Assembly (NCBI RefSeq): GCF_010550605.1
Contig: NZ_JAAGNI010000136.1
Span: forward strand, 1-64,000
Direction of reading: 5' to 3'
Length of the DNA: 64,000 bases
Origin: Streptomyces sp. SID9727
GTDB taxonomy: Bacteria > Actinomycetota > Actinomycetes > Streptomycetales > Streptomycetaceae
This document shows positions 17,421-28,685 of the stretch, piece after piece. Made by a program: the position numbers and the translations under genes. Within the stretch, counting starts at the first letter, position 1; each line of letters starts with the position of its first letter. The notes below the pieces were generated by a model. That model was not told the origin of the DNA and did no database searches. It was given only the letters and a program-made list of their open reading frames with translations.

Positions 17421-18580
17421 CGCACCGAACCTTCGGTTTCCACCCAGTAGGGCAGCGTCCTGAGCTGCTGCGTCTCGATGTCCTGGGCATGGTGGGGATA
17501 GGGCTGGGGGTAGGGCTGGAAGCCCAGGTCGTCGTCCTGCTCGGGGACCGGGAACTGCTGTGCCAGGGCGGCGCGCCGCTCCTCGTCGAGACCGCCGGCC
17601 CGGCGGTGGCGTCCCCGGTGGAGGTTCTCGGCGATCACGCCGGCCTTGGAGGGCTCGGTGGCGAGCTTCTCCATGAGCCGGGTGAAGTCACGGGTGGACA
17701 GCCAGAACTTGTACATGATCACGAGCTCGAAGAGGCCGAGCGCGGCGGCGGATATCGCGGTCGTCCACAGGATCCGGCCGATCAGGGGCGCCACGATGAA
17801 GATGAACATCTGGAACTCGATGCCGCTGATCAGGTGCGGCCGGATGCGGCTGCGCAGCAGGGCCTGGCGGAACCGCGTGTACCAGGGGAAGCGGTTGCGG
17901 AACTGGGCGTGCAGGTCGACCACCTCGCCGGCCTGCTGCTTGAGGACCTCGGCCTCGACGCCCGGGTTCTCCCGGAGCAGGTCCTCGATGAAGACCACCT
18001 TGGGCTGGTCGGCCTCCGTGTCGGCCGCGTCGCTCCGGGCCTGCTCCTCCTCCAGCGCCTTGCGCTCCAGCGTGACCTTCTCGATCTTCATGCGCATGGA
18101 CATGCGCATCTTGTAGATCTGCAGGGCGTCGACGTACCGGAGCATGTCGAGGAAGACGACGGCCAGGGCGGCGAGCAGGTAGAGCTCGTTGTGGGTGCTC
18201 AGGTACTGTCCGCCCATCAGGGCGAGCGCGCAGAAGAGGACTCGGATGCGGTCGAAGACGTAGTCGAGCCAGCCGCCGAAGACGGTGCCGTTGCCCTTGA
18301 GACGGGCGAGTTTGCCGTCGATGCAGTCGAGGATGAAGCTCAGATGGTAGAGCGCGGCCCCGATGACGAGGGAGGCGGTGTCGCCCTTGAGGAAGAAGTA
18401 CGCGGAACCGAGGCCGACGAACAGCGCCGACCAGGTCACCCGGTTCGGGGTGATGAACTTGAACTTGGCCATCACGATCAGCATGCGCGTCGCGACCGGG
18501 TCGACCAGCAGGACGGTCCACCAGGCATCGCGCTTCTTGCACGTCAGCTTCTGAACGGCTCGCAGCGACAGTTTCCCCAT
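17417..18580 (-). CDS. CDP-alcohol phosphatidyltransferase family membrane protein
   Basis: 387 residues, first gene of the operon. The complete CDP-OH-P catalytic signature D-x2-DG-x2-AR-x8-G-x3-D-x3-D is visible starting at DCIDGKLARLKG. Several hydrophobic segments surround it (SLVIGAALYHLSFIL, LYLLAALAVVFLDML and a pair near residues 260-300). A charged helical insert (KIEKVTLERKALEEEQARSD) and a long polar C-terminal tail are unusual additions. Such enzymes move a phospho-group from a CDP-alcohol onto an acceptor alcohol. Here it may make the lipid or polyol-phosphate donor for the fusion protein downstream, which is inference. ATG start. Confidence 0.88.
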   Translation of the reverse strand: MGKLSLRAVQKLTCKKRDAWWTVLLVDPVATRMLIVMAKFKFITPNRVTWSALFVGLGSAYFFLKGDTASLVIGAALYHLSFILDCIDGKLARLKGNGTVFGGWLDYVFDRIRVLFCALALMGGQYLSTHNELYLLAALAVVFLDMLRYVDALQIYKMRMSMRMKIEKVTLERKALEEEQARSDAADTEADQPKVVFIEDLLRENPGVEAEVLKQQAGEVVDLHAQFRNRFPWYTRFRQALLRSRIRPHLISGIEFQMFIFIVAPLIGRILWTTAISAAALGLFELVIMYKFWLSTRDFTRLMEKLATEPSKAGVIAENLHRGRHRRAGGLDEERRAALAQQFPVPEQDDDLGFQPYPQPYPHHAQDIETQQLRTLPYWVETEGSVR

Positions 18581-18787
18581 AACCCCTCAGACACTCACGA
18601 CTCACGCGGTCAACGCGGCCCCATCGGCCTGCAAAAGTCGCAATCAAGGGGCGTTCACATAGTGGACACAGGATCTTCACTTGTGATCCACATAAAGACA
18701 GGATCAGACCTTACCAAGGGCGTGGTCAAACTTGAAACCATCAAAGACGGTCACACGTGATCATGTAAACCGTCTCCGGGCCGCAGC
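18581..18787. promoter_or_regulatory. Promoter region of the glycopolymer operon
   Basis: 207 bp, the only gap in front of the five-gene operon and AT-richer than its surroundings (18640-18780). An imperfect inverted repeat with GTGGAcaCA and TGTGaTCCAC arms spans about 18663-18692. I see no clear -35/-10 pair. The stop of the upstream propeller gene on the same strand lies at 18788, and no strong terminator is evident, so some read-through into the operon is possible. Confidence 0.4.
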
Positions 18788-20386
18788 TCAGATCCCGGCG
18801 ATCACGGTCCACTGGGCGAAGACGAGACCTGCGTCGCCCGGCTCCTGGCGCGTGATCCGCAGCCGCCCGTCGTCCCCCAGCACCGCGACGACCGCACGGC
18901 CGAGGCCGTCGACCGCCACGGCAGGCGGCACCACCGAGGTCTCCCCCACGTCGAACCACCACACGCCGCTCTCCGGCCGCCCGTCCGCATGCGCCGCCAC
19001 CAGGCACGCGCCGGACTCCCCCGACCGCGCCAGCACCGTGCAGCCCCAGCCCTGGATGTCCACGCCGGCGACCCCGGCCACCGGCCCCATGCCGTCCGGC
19101 CCGCCCAGGCTCACAGCACCGGCCCCCGGCACCTGCACACAGACCTCGTTGCTCCCCGCGTACCGGTAGCGCACCGACCCCGCCTCAGGAGCCGCCGACA
19201 GGGTGCCGGGGGCCGGGCTGACCGATCCCGTCGCGTCCAGCGTCCACTCGCCCGACGGCACATCGCGGTGCCAGCGGATGGCGGCCGCCGCGTCCCTCGC
19301 CCTGGCCCAGACCTCGGGTACGCCCGAACCACCGGGCTGCGCGACGAGTTCGTCGGCGACGCGGACCCCGCGAAGGTGCTGCCAGCCGCTCCACCGCCCG
19401 TTCGTTCCCTGCCGGCGGACGCTGACGCTGTGGCCGAAGTTGCGTACGAAGACGGCGAGGTCACCACTGGCGTCGAAGGCCGCGGCGGGAAAGCCGACCT
19501 CGCGGCTCTTGCCGGGGTCCTTGCCGTTCGGGTTGCCCACGGAGTGCCAGGCCCCCAGCGCACGCCCGCTCTGGTACTGGGTGGTGTGGACCACCTCGAC
19601 CCAGTCCGTGCCGCCCGGCCCCTTCCGGCGGACCAGGCCGAAGAGGTGCACATAGCCCTGGGCATCCTGGACCACTTCGAGTCCGGGGAGAAGATCGGGT
19701 CCTTCGAGGAGTTCCGGGCCGGTCCACTCGTTCCCGCCCACGCGCCTCTCGGTCCAGCGCAGCACCCCCGCGGCCGACGGCAGATAGGCGGAGAGCCTGC
19801 CGTCCATGCCCCTGACGAGCCAGCGGAGCGGGAGCGGATGACGCTCACACGCCCGGGGCCCCAGCGTGGCCGGCACGCCCGCCCGGTGGCACCGTACGAA
19901 CACCGGCGAACCGCACTCCCGCTGGTACTGGCGGGCGGCGGCGATCGTGGCGCGCGCCACGCTGCCGCGCAGAGGCGGCTCCGTGACGACCGGGCCCTTG
20001 GCCTCCGGGTCGAGGGAGGTGTGCTCGGGGTCGGGGTCCAGGGTGGTCACCAGCAGCGGCCGCAGGTGACGCAGTGCCTCGAGCACCCGGGCGGTGGTCT
20101 TCCCCGGCTCGGCGTCGATGACCCAGGGCTCACCCGAGACCCGGACGCCGCGGTCCGCGGCGCCGGCCATGGCGCGGTCGAGCGCCGCCCGCTCCTCCGG
20201 GGTGCCGGGCTGGGCGCAGACGACGTCGACCGACGGGCCGCTCCGCTGCAAGGCCAGAGGTTCCACGGCGTCCCCGGGGCTCGCGACCACGATGGCCACG
20301 CCGCCGGCGTCACCCGCCCGAGCGGCGCCCACACGATCCTGTGCCCGCCTGCCGCGCTCCGGCCGACGCCCCCCTCTGCGTGCCAT
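18788..20386 (-). CDS. PIG-L-like (apparently inactive) N-domain fused to a beta-propeller-like domain
   Basis: 532 residues from ATG 20386, with GAGGAAGG about 8 nt upstream. Residues ~20-190 resemble a PIG-L/LmbE deacetylase: VAIVVASPGDAVEPLAL stands where active enzymes have A-HPDDE. A TLDPDPEHTSLD segment and VRCHR further on also recall that family, but the metal-binding His-Pro-Asp-Asp is gone. Residues ~200-530 are a repeated beta-sheet domain (WLVRGMDGRLSAYLPSAAG, LRWTERRVGG, GRWSGWQHLRGV) of the kind seen in sugar-binding propellers. No signal peptide is visible. The C-terminal part is related to the protein at 21864-22994 on the other side of the LCP gene. Confidence 0.72.
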   Translation of the reverse strand: MARRGGRRPERGRRAQDRVGAARAGDAGGVAIVVASPGDAVEPLALQRSGPSVDVVCAQPGTPEERAALDRAMAGAADRGVRVSGEPWVIDAEPGKTTARVLEALRHLRPLLVTTLDPDPEHTSLDPEAKGPVVTEPPLRGSVARATIAAARQYQRECGSPVFVRCHRAGVPATLGPRACERHPLPLRWLVRGMDGRLSAYLPSAAGVLRWTERRVGGNEWTGPELLEGPDLLPGLEVVQDAQGYVHLFGLVRRKGPGGTDWVEVVHTTQYQSGRALGAWHSVGNPNGKDPGKSREVGFPAAAFDASGDLAVFVRNFGHSVSVRRQGTNGRWSGWQHLRGVRVADELVAQPGGSGVPEVWARARDAAAAIRWHRDVPSGEWTLDATGSVSPAPGTLSAAPEAGSVRYRYAGSNEVCVQVPGAGAVSLGGPDGMGPVAGVAGVDIQGWGCTVLARSGESGACLVAAHADGRPESGVWWFDVGETSVVPPAVAVDGLGRAVVAVLGDDGRLRITRQEPGDAGLVFAQWTVIAGI

Positions 20387-20714
20387 GCGCCCGCCTTCCT
20401 CACTTAGGGAACCGGGCGTGCGGTTGCCCCGGCTCCCAAGAAGATAAGCACTCCCGCTTCGGTCAGGAAATCCACTCATAGCATTCCGATGCCTGATGGT
20501 TTCCGACAAACATGATCGATGTCGCCCCGAACCGGTCACCCGCTGACTCGACCGCCCGGTCTGTCACAGTTACGCCACAGCCTTCGTACGTACACCTGAT
20601 CGACTGTTTATAGTTCTCATCCCGGGAAAACGAGGACCGGCTCACCCCCCACCCGAGTCCCACCCCCATCACCTGCGCCCTGACCAGGCCACAAGCTGTG
20701 AGGACTCACTCAGG
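20387..20714. promoter_or_regulatory. Divergent promoter region between propeller and LCP genes
   Basis: 328 bp without a credible gene. It is clearly AT-richer around 20450-20640 and must hold promoters for the leftward PIG-L/propeller gene and the rightward LCP gene. A TTTATAGTT patch near 20606 is the most -10-like element toward the LCP gene. No operator with convincing symmetry was found. Confidence 0.45.
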
Positions 20715-21818
20715 ATGAGCCAAGACGACACCACCCCCGGCCGGGGGAGCTCCCCGGAGACCCCCCGCCGCCGCGGGCGCAAGCGTGTCCGGACGCGGGG
20801 CCAGCGGATACGGCGGGCGATCCTGGTGTCGGCCCTGGTCCTCGTCGTCGCCGTGGGCGGCACCGCGTGGTGGTTCTGGAGCCACCTCAACGGCAACATC
20901 AAGGGCGTCGACATCAACAAGGCGCTCGGCGAGGACCGTCCCGAGAAGCTGCCCACCAGCGGGCAGAACCTGCTGGTCCTGGGGTCCGACTCGCGGGCCG
21001 GCTCGGAGAACAAGGAGCTGGGCGGCGGGGCCGGGGTCAGCGGGGCCCGGTCCGACACGGCGCTCGTCGTGCACATTCCGGAGGGCCGCCAGAAGGCCGT
21101 CGCCGTGTCCATACCGCGCGACACCCTGGTGACCCGTCCCGAGTGCACCAAGGCGGACGGTTCGACGGTGCCGACCAAGGACCGTGTGATGTTCAACTCC
21201 GTGTACTCGCTGGTCGGTCCGGCGTGTGTGGTCAAGACCGTCGAGAAGATGTCCGGCGTGCGCATCGACCACTACCTGGAGATCAACTTCGCCGGGTTCA
21301 AGGGACTCGTCGACGCCATCGGCGGTGTGAACATCGACGTCAAGGAACCGATTCACGACAAGAAGACCGGGCTGAACGTCGACGCCGGGCCGCACAAGTT
21401 CGACGGCACCGAGTCCCTGAAGTTCGTCCGCACCCGCTACAGCCTCAGCGACGGCACCGACCTGAGCCGCATCGGCCTCCAGCAGCAGTTCCTCATGGGC
21501 CTGCTCAAGGAGGTCAAGAGCCAGGACCTGCTGGGCAGCCCGACGAGCGCCTACAAGATCGCCAACTCGGCCACGGCGGCCCTGACCACCGACGAGGAGC
21601 TGGCCTCGCTCACCTCGCTCGCGAAGTTCGCCCGGTCCATGAACGGGGTCGACCCGGACACGATGGAGACGATCATGCTCCCCGTCGAGTACGACAAGAT
21701 CGACCACAACCGCGTCGTGGCCGTGGAGTCGCGGGCGAAGGCGCTGTGGAAGGCCATCCGCGAGGACACCCCGATCCCCGAGTCCGCCAAGAAGTCGCCG
21801 GCGCTCGGCCAGGGCTGA
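20715..21818 (+). CDS. LytR-CpsA-Psr (LCP) family glycopolymer ligase
   Basis: 367 residues. A basic cytoplasmic start (TPRRRGRKRVRTRGQRIRR) leads into one membrane segment (AILVSALVLVVAVGGTAWWFW), and the rest lies outside. LCP motifs are present: LVLGSDSRAGSEN, SDTALVVHIPEG, AVSIPRDTLV with the pyrophosphate-binding Arg/Asp, NFAGFKGLVDAIGGV, and FVRTRYSLSDGTDLSRIGLQQQFL. LCP enzymes transfer wall polymers from undecaprenyl pyrophosphate to peptidoglycan, which fits the TagF-like operon next door. Start ATG, GAGG about 11 nt upstream. Confidence 0.93.
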   Translation: MSQDDTTPGRGSSPETPRRRGRKRVRTRGQRIRRAILVSALVLVVAVGGTAWWFWSHLNGNIKGVDINKALGEDRPEKLPTSGQNLLVLGSDSRAGSENKELGGGAGVSGARSDTALVVHIPEGRQKAVAVSIPRDTLVTRPECTKADGSTVPTKDRVMFNSVYSLVGPACVVKTVEKMSGVRIDHYLEINFAGFKGLVDAIGGVNIDVKEPIHDKKTGLNVDAGPHKFDGTESLKFVRTRYSLSDGTDLSRIGLQQQFLMGLLKEVKSQDLLGSPTSAYKIANSATAALTTDEELASLTSLAKFARSMNGVDPDTMETIMLPVEYDKIDHNRVVAVESRAKALWKAIREDTPIPESAKKSPALGQG

Positions 21819-21828
21819 CGGCACGGCA

Positions 21829-21856
21829 ACGGCCCCGGGAACGCTCCCGGGGCCGT
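21829..21856. terminator. Bidirectional terminator, 12-bp GC stem
   Basis: Arms 21829-21840 and 21845-21856 pair perfectly around ACGC, between the convergent LCP and propeller genes. Confidence 0.75.
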
Positions 21857-21863
21857 GCACGCG

Positions 21864-22994
21864 TCACACCCGCTGGGCGGGTCCCAGCGCGAGCCCGGGC
21901 TCGTCGTTCTGCCGGGCCACGTACAGCCCGCCGCGCTCGCCGATCATGGCGAGCACCACGCGCCCCGCGCCGTCGAGCGCCAACGCCGGGGGTGCCGAGG
22001 TGCGCTCGCCCGTCGCCGCCCACCACAGGCCGCCCGCCTCGTTCTCCGTACCGCAGGCCGCGAGCAGCACGCGGCCGTCACGGGTGCGGTGGGCGAGCAC
22101 CGTGCAGTCGTAGTCGTCCAGCTCGGCGCGGAGCACGGCGACCCGGCCCTCGGCCGCGGTGTCCCCGATCGTGAGGGGCGGGGCGTCGAGCCGGTGGGCG
22201 ACCAGGGTGCCGGTGGTGGCGTCGGTCCAGTAGAAGGTGTTGCGGTCGGGCGCGGTCTCCAGCACGCTCACCGCGCCGCCGGCGATCTTGATGTTGAGGT
22301 TGTCGCCCTTCTGGAAGGCGCCGCCGGGCTCGGTCTGGGCCCACCGCATGGCCTTGTTGTTGCCGGGGACCAGAAGCTCGATGCGGCCCGACTCGGCGAC
22401 CGAGACGGCCATCGTCTCCTTGCCCAGGGTGCCCCTGAGGTCCTTCCACCCCTCCCACTTGCCGCTCTTCGCCTCGCGTCGCAGCATCATGCCGCCGTTG
22501 GCGTTGCGGACGAAGACGTGGACCAGGCCGGTCGGGGCGACGGCGACGACCGGCGGACCGATGCGGGCGGCTCGCTCGTCCCCGTCCTTGTACGGATTGC
22601 CCACGGTCCGCCAGGAGGTGACCGGGCGGCCCGTCTGGTACTGGGTGGCGTGCACGAGGTCGACCTGCGGCTGCTCCTCGTCGCCGTGCACCGTGCGGCG
22701 GCCGATGAAGTGGACGTAGCCGTCCGGGCCCTGGGCGACGCCGAGGTGGGTCAGGGCCGGGACCGGGAAGAACTCGGGGCCCTGCCAGCCGGGGCCGCCG
22801 GGGCGTTCCTCGGTCCAGCGCAGAAGGCCGTCCTCGTTGCGGGCGTAGGCGGTGAGTCTGCCGTCCTTGCCACACACGAGCCAGCGTCCGTCGACCGGGG
22901 TCTCGCCGGTCCCACGGGCGCTTTCGACGTCTCGCAGGGCGTCGTCGTCCTTGCCCGAGGCGCTCCCCTGGGCACGTCTCGACCTGACTCGCAT
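21864..22994 (-). CDS. Beta-propeller-like repeat protein, paralogue of the 18788-20386 C-domain
   Basis: 376 residues, no signal peptide or membrane segment. It shares a block order with the neighbour: WLVCGKDGRLTAYARNEDG, LLRWTEERPGG, GPDGYVHFIGRR, VHATQYQTGRPVTSWRTV-GNP, VHVFVRNANGG, GKWEGWKDLRGT and a final GLYVARQN. The short basic/acidic start lacks the PIG-L-like part. ATG start with AGGAAG 10 nt upstream. Conserved Trp-rich strands suggest carbohydrate binding, and its position beside an LCP ligase suggests a role at the wall, but function is unknown. Confidence 0.75.
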   Translation of the reverse strand: MRVRSRRAQGSASGKDDDALRDVESARGTGETPVDGRWLVCGKDGRLTAYARNEDGLLRWTEERPGGPGWQGPEFFPVPALTHLGVAQGPDGYVHFIGRRTVHGDEEQPQVDLVHATQYQTGRPVTSWRTVGNPYKDGDERAARIGPPVVAVAPTGLVHVFVRNANGGMMLRREAKSGKWEGWKDLRGTLGKETMAVSVAESGRIELLVPGNNKAMRWAQTEPGGAFQKGDNLNIKIAGGAVSVLETAPDRNTFYWTDATTGTLVAHRLDAPPLTIGDTAAEGRVAVLRAELDDYDCTVLAHRTRDGRVLLAACGTENEAGGLWWAATGERTSAPPALALDGAGRVVLAMIGERGGLYVARQNDEPGLALGPAQRV

Positions 22995-23169
22995 GTCGTG
23001 GCGTCTTCCTTCCGTGATGGTCCGCCCCCGATCTGCGGCTTTGTGTCTCGACCGGCATCCGGAAGGCGGGGAGCACCCATCATAGAATCACCGTTCGAAC
23101 CCTTGGAATCACCGCGTCCGGACCGCTTGCGCGGGCTTTCGGGGCACCCCGGCGTGACAGGCTGGCCCC

Positions 23170-23556
23170 ATGCCGAATCCGCTGCCCCTGGTGATCGTCG
23201 ACGCCGCCAATGTCGTCGGGTCCGTCCCCGACGGCTGGTGGCGCGACCGGCGGGGCGCGGCCGAGCGGCTGCGCGACTCGCTGGTGTCCTACGCCTCCGA
23301 CGGCCTGCCCGGTACGCCCGGCCCCGTCGAGCTGGTGCTGGTGGTCGAGGGCCGGGCCCGGGACGTCGCGTCCGTTCCCGGGGTGCGGGTGGAGGCGGCG
23401 CCGGGCAGCGGCGACGACCTGATCGCCGAGCTGGCCGCGGGGGCCGCCGCGTCCCGCCCCTGCGTGGTGGTCACCGCCGACCGGGAGCTGCGCGGGCGGG
23501 TCGAGGCACACGGGGCGCGGTGCGCGGGGCCGCGTACGGTGCGGCCGGGCGTCTGA
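23170..23556 (+). CDS. Small NYN/PIN-like predicted ribonuclease
   Basis: 128 residues, soluble. The acidic active-site layout of the NYN fold can be followed: IVDAANVVGS (first Asp, plus Asn), GSGDDLIAEL (central acidic pair) and VVTADRELRGRV (last Asp with the DREL signature). Family members cleave RNA with bound Mg2+. In some streptomycete annotations similar proteins carry an unsupported NTP-pyrophosphohydrolase name. No clear Shine-Dalgarno sequence precedes the ATG. It converges on the permease gene with 3 bp between stops. Confidence 0.7.
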   Translation: MPNPLPLVIVDAANVVGSVPDGWWRDRRGAAERLRDSLVSYASDGLPGTPGPVELVLVVEGRARDVASVPGVRVEAAPGSGDDLIAELAAGAAASRPCVVVTADRELRGRVEAHGARCAGPRTVRPGV

Positions 23557-23559
23557 GCG

Positions 23560-25065
<1,506 letters not shown>

Positions 25066-25157
25066 CGGCGTACCTCCACGCACTCGTCGTGCACGCCATG
25101 TTCCGGACCCGGCCCCCTCACCCGTTCGCGGCACGCCTGCCACGGCCGGATTTCACG

Positions 25158-25207
25158 CGAACGGGCCGGTCGTCCCACTCGTCAGGGTGGTACGACCGGC
25201 CCGTTCG
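25158..25207. terminator. Terminator downstream of dxs
   Basis: A 16-bp perfect stem (25158-25173 with 25192-25207) with an 18-nt loop follows the dxs stop and precedes the permease start. Confidence 0.7.
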
Positions 25208-25225
25208 GCCGAGGCGGGGTACGGG

Positions 25226-27205
25226 TCAGTCCCGGACGCGCTCCGCGACGGTGCGGTCTCCCGCGCCGGGCTCGTAGCGCCCGTCCAGCTTGGCGACCAG
25301 GCCGGTGACCTGGCGGGCGATGTCCGGGGCGGTCAGCCCGATCTCGGCCATGACCTCCTTGCGGGAGGCGTGGTCGAGGAAGACCGGCGGGATGCCGAAG
25401 TCGCGCAGCGGCACGTCGACGTCCGCGTCGCGCAGCGCCTGGGAGACCGCGGAACCGACGCCGCCGGCCCTGCTGTTGTCCTCGACGGTGACGACGACGC
25501 GGTGCCGCGCGGCGAGGGGCGCCAGGGCCTCGTCCACGGGCTTCACCCAGCGGGGGTCCACCACGGTCGTGGAGATGCCCTGGGCGTCGAGCAGGTCGGC
25601 GATCTCCAGGCACATCGGGGCGAGCGCGCCGATGGACACCAGCAGCACGTCGGGCCGGGCGGCGCCGGGCTCGCGGAGCACGTCCATGCCGCCGACGGTG
25701 GAGACGGCCTTGACCGAGGGGCCGACCGCGCCCTTGGAGAAGCGGACGACCGTGGGCGCGTCGTCCACCTCGACGGCCTCCCGCAGCTGGGCGCGGACCT
25801 GGTCGGCGTCGCGCGGGGCGGCGATCCGCAGGCCGGGCACGACCTGGAGGATGGACATGTCCCACATGCCGTTGTGCGAGGCCCCGTCCGTACCGGTGAT
25901 GCCGGCCCGGTCCAGGACGAAGGTGACCCCGCACTGGTGCAGGGCGACGTCCATCAGGACCTGGTCGAAGGCGCGGTTGAGGAAGGTGGCGTACACCGCG
26001 AAGACCGGGTGGAGGCCGCCGGTGGCGAGGCCGGCCGCGGAGACCGCGCCGTGCTGCTCGGCGATGCCGACGTCGTAGATCCGGTCCGGGAACTCCTTCT
26101 CGAACCCGGTCAGGCCGACCGGCTGGAGCATGGCCGCGGTGATCGCGACGATGTCCTCGCGCTCGTGACCGAGCTTGACCATCTCCTCGCCGAACACCGA
26201 CGTCCAGTCGAGGCCGGAGGTGGCGACGGGCAGGCCCGTGTCGGGGTGGATCTTGCCGACGGCGTGGAAGCGGTCGGCCTCGTCCTGGAGGGCGGGGGTG
26301 TAGCCGCGGCCCTTCTCGGTGAGGCAGTGCACGATGACCGGGCCGCCGAAGCGCTTGGCGCGCTGGAGGGCGGACTCCAGGGCCTCGATGTCGTGGCCGT
26401 CGATGGGGCCGACGTACTTGAGGCCGAGGTCCTCGAACATGCCCTGCGGGGCGATGAAGTCCTTCAGGCCCTTCTTCGCACCGTGCAGCGTCTCGTAGAG
26501 CGGCTTGCCGACGACGGGGGTGCGCTCCAGGAGGTCCTTGCCGCGGGCCAGGAAGCGCTCGTAGCCGTCGGTGGTGCGCAGGGTGGCCAGGTGGTTGGCG
26601 AGGCCGCCGATGGTGGGCGCGTAGGAGCGCTCGTTGTCGTTGACGACGATGACGAGGGGGCGGTCCTTGGCGGCGGCGATGTTGTTCAGCGCCTCCCAGG
26701 CCATGCCGCCGGTGAGCGCGCCGTCGCCGATGACCGCGACGACGTGGTCGTCCTTGCCGCGGACCTCGTTGGCCTTGGCGAGGCCGTCGGCCCAGCCGAG
26801 GACGGTGGAGGCGTGCGAGTTCTCGATCACGTCGTGCTCGGACTCGGCCCGGGAGGGGTAGCCGGAGAGGCCGCCCTTGCTCTTGAGCCGGCTGAAGTCC
26901 TGGCGGCCGGTGAGGAGCTTGTGCACGTAGCTCTGGTGACCGGTGTCGAAGAGGACCTTGTCCTTCGGCGAGTCGAAGACCCGGTGCAGGGCGATGGTGA
27001 GCTCGACCACGCCGAGGTTGGGTCCGAGGTGGCCGCCGGTCTTGGAGACCGCGTCGACCAGGAACGTCCGGATCTCCTCGGCGAGCTGCTCCAGCTGCTC
27101 GGGAGTGAGCCGGTCGAGGTCACGCGGTCCGCCGATGCGGGTCAGCAGATCCCATCCGTCGCCCACCACCGCCCGTGCGTGACGCGCTTCGCGCGGCTGT
27201 GTCAC
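25226..27205 (-). CDS. dxs: 1-deoxy-D-xylulose-5-phosphate synthase
   Basis: 659 residues. It condenses pyruvate and glyceraldehyde 3-phosphate with thiamine diphosphate, the entry to the MEP isoprenoid pathway. Motifs: [16 protein letters not shown] (His), [16 protein letters not shown] (TPP/Mg-binding), [32 protein letters not shown] (catalytic Glu), and [15 protein letters not shown]. Start GTG 27205 with GGAGG 7 nt upstream. This gives about 20 more N-terminal residues ([18 protein letters not shown]) than the form I recall from other streptomycetes, so the extension could be real or an alternative start. Single gene. Confidence 0.95.
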   Translation of the reverse strand: MTQPREARHARAVVGDGWDLLTRIGGPRDLDRLTPEQLEQLAEEIRTFLVDAVSKTGGHLGPNLGVVELTIALHRVFDSPKDKVLFDTGHQSYVHKLLTGRQDFSRLKSKGGLSGYPSRAESEHDVIENSHASTVLGWADGLAKANEVRGKDDHVVAVIGDGALTGGMAWEALNNIAAAKDRPLVIVVNDNERSYAPTIGGLANHLATLRTTDGYERFLARGKDLLERTPVVGKPLYETLHGAKKGLKDFIAPQGMFEDLGLKYVGPIDGHDIEALESALQRAKRFGGPVIVHCLTEKGRGYTPALQDEADRFHAVGKIHPDTGLPVATSGLDWTSVFGEEMVKLGHEREDIVAITAAMLQPVGLTGFEKEFPDRIYDVGIAEQHGAVSAAGLATGGLHPVFAVYATFLNRAFDQVLMDVALHQCGVTFVLDRAGITGTDGASHNGMWDMSILQVVPGLRIAAPRDADQVRAQLREAVEVDDAPTVVRFSKGAVGPSVKAVSTVGGMDVLREPGAARPDVLLVSIGALAPMCLEIADLLDAQGISTTVVDPRWVKPVDEALAPLAARHRVVVTVEDNSRAGGVGSAVSQALRDADVDVPLRDFGIPPVFLDHASRKEVMAEIGLTAPDIARQVTGLVAKLDGRYEPGAGDRTVAERVRD

Positions 27206-27311
27206 CGTGCCTCCTTGCGATTGTGCTGGTCGAGCATGCCGATCCGATGAGTCTAACGGCCTCCCCCCGAAGCGGGAGTCGGGGCGTGCTGCCCCTTGTC
27301 CGCCGGTACGT

Positions 27312-27352
27312 GCCGGAGCCCGGCGCCCTCGGTGGGGGCGCCGGGCTCCGGC
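27312..27352. terminator. Terminator of the xyl operon
   Basis: A 17-bp perfect GC stem (27312-27328 with 27336-27352) lies 35 bp beyond the xylH stop and about 100 bp before the dxs start on the same strand. Confidence 0.78.
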
Positions 27353-27386
27353 GGGTGGTGCGTACGGCGCGTGGCCTGCGGTGTCG

Positions 27387-28685
27387 CTAGCCGCGGCCCG
27401 CGGTCTTCTGGGTCTTGCGGGAGACCGAGTCGATGATCACGGCGATGAGGAGCACCGCACCGGTGATCATGTACTGGATCGCGTTGGACGACAGGTTCAT
27501 CTGGTTGAGGCCCTGGACGATCGACTGGATGACCAGGATGCCCAGGAGCGCGGACCAGACCTTGCCGCGTCCGCCGAACAGGGACGTTCCGCCGATGACG
27601 GCGGCGGCGATGCACATCATGAGCTGGTTGCCGCCACCGAGCGAGCGGTCGGCGCCGCCGGTCGCGGAGGCCAGGAAGAGACCGCCGACCGCACCGAGCG
27701 TGCCGGAGATCATGAACACCGAGATGCGGATCCACGACACGTTGATGCCGGCGCGGCGCGCGGCCTCGACGCCACCGCCGACCGCGAAGACCTGACGGCC
27801 GTACGTGGTGCGGCGGAGCACGAAGTCGGTGATGACCAGGATGGCGAGGAAGATCACCAGGGAGAGCGGGAGGCCCTGCTCCTGGTTGAAGGCGTACGCG
27901 GCGAGGAGGGCCAGGACGGCGAGCAGCGCGGTGCGCAGGATGATCTCGCTCTGCGGGCGGTGCGGCAGCTCGGCGGCCTTGCGGCGCCTCGCGTCGCGCA
28001 GCTGCGTGAGGTAGAAGGCGGCGATCACGACCACGGCGAGGCCGTAGGCGGCGGCGATGTCCTCGAAGTAATAGCTGGTCAGGTCGCGGACGAAGCTGCC
28101 GAGCGGGGTGGTGATGGTGGACTTCTCGCCCATCACCCAGGTCTGCATGCCGGCCCAGCCCAGGAAGCCCGCCAGGGTCACGACGAACGCGGGCACGCCG
28201 ATCTTGGCGAAGACGATGCCGTGGAAGGCGCCGATGACCGTGCCGGAGAGGATGCCGAGCAGGATGGCGAGGCCGTCGGGCATGTCCGTGCCGAGGACGG
28301 CCCACACCGCGCCCGCGAGACCGGCGACGGAGCCGACCGCGAGGTCGATCTCGCCGAGCAGCAGGACGAAGACGATGCCGACGGCCATGATGCCGGGGCC
28401 CGCCGCGTACAGCGTGATCTGGTCGAGGTTGTACGAGGTGAGGAAGTTGCCGGTCTCGGCCTGGAAGACGATGCCGATGATGATCAGGCCCACCACGACG
28501 GGCAGCGAGCCGATCTCGCCCGAGCGCACCTTGCGCTTGAACTCGGTCCAGTAACCCTTGAAGCCCTGCTCGCGGACGAGCAGCCGGGGGTCGACGACCC
28601 GGACCGCGCCTTCCGCCGGCGCGGGGGCCTCGGCGGGCTCCGCCTGGGCCGGGACCTTGGCCGGAGTCTCGTTGGTGTTGCTCAC
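27387..28685 (-). CDS. xylH: Xylose-type ABC transporter permease
   Basis: 432 residues from the GTG overlapping the xylG stop (GTGA). The RbsC/XylH-type permease has about 10 membrane segments after a polar, Pro/Ala-rich N-terminus. Signatures include [21 protein letters not shown] and [16 protein letters not shown], the cytoplasmic loop that meets the ATPase. In S. coelicolor the matching operon xylFGH (SCO6009-6011) imports xylose and is controlled by the ROK regulator next to it. I assign the name from that synteny and family match. Confidence 0.9.
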   Translation of the reverse strand: MSNTNETPAKVPAQAEPAEAPAPAEGAVRVVDPRLLVREQGFKGYWTEFKRKVRSGEIGSLPVVVGLIIIGIVFQAETGNFLTSYNLDQITLYAAGPGIMAVGIVFVLLLGEIDLAVGSVAGLAGAVWAVLGTDMPDGLAILLGILSGTVIGAFHGIVFAKIGVPAFVVTLAGFLGWAGMQTWVMGEKSTITTPLGSFVRDLTSYYFEDIAAAYGLAVVVIAAFYLTQLRDARRRKAAELPHRPQSEIILRTALLAVLALLAAYAFNQEQGLPLSLVIFLAILVITDFVLRRTTYGRQVFAVGGGVEAARRAGINVSWIRISVFMISGTLGAVGGLFLASATGGADRSLGGGNQLMMCIAAAVIGGTSLFGGRGKVWSALLGILVIQSIVQGLNQMNLSSNAIQYMITGAVLLIAVIIDSVSRKTQKTAGRG

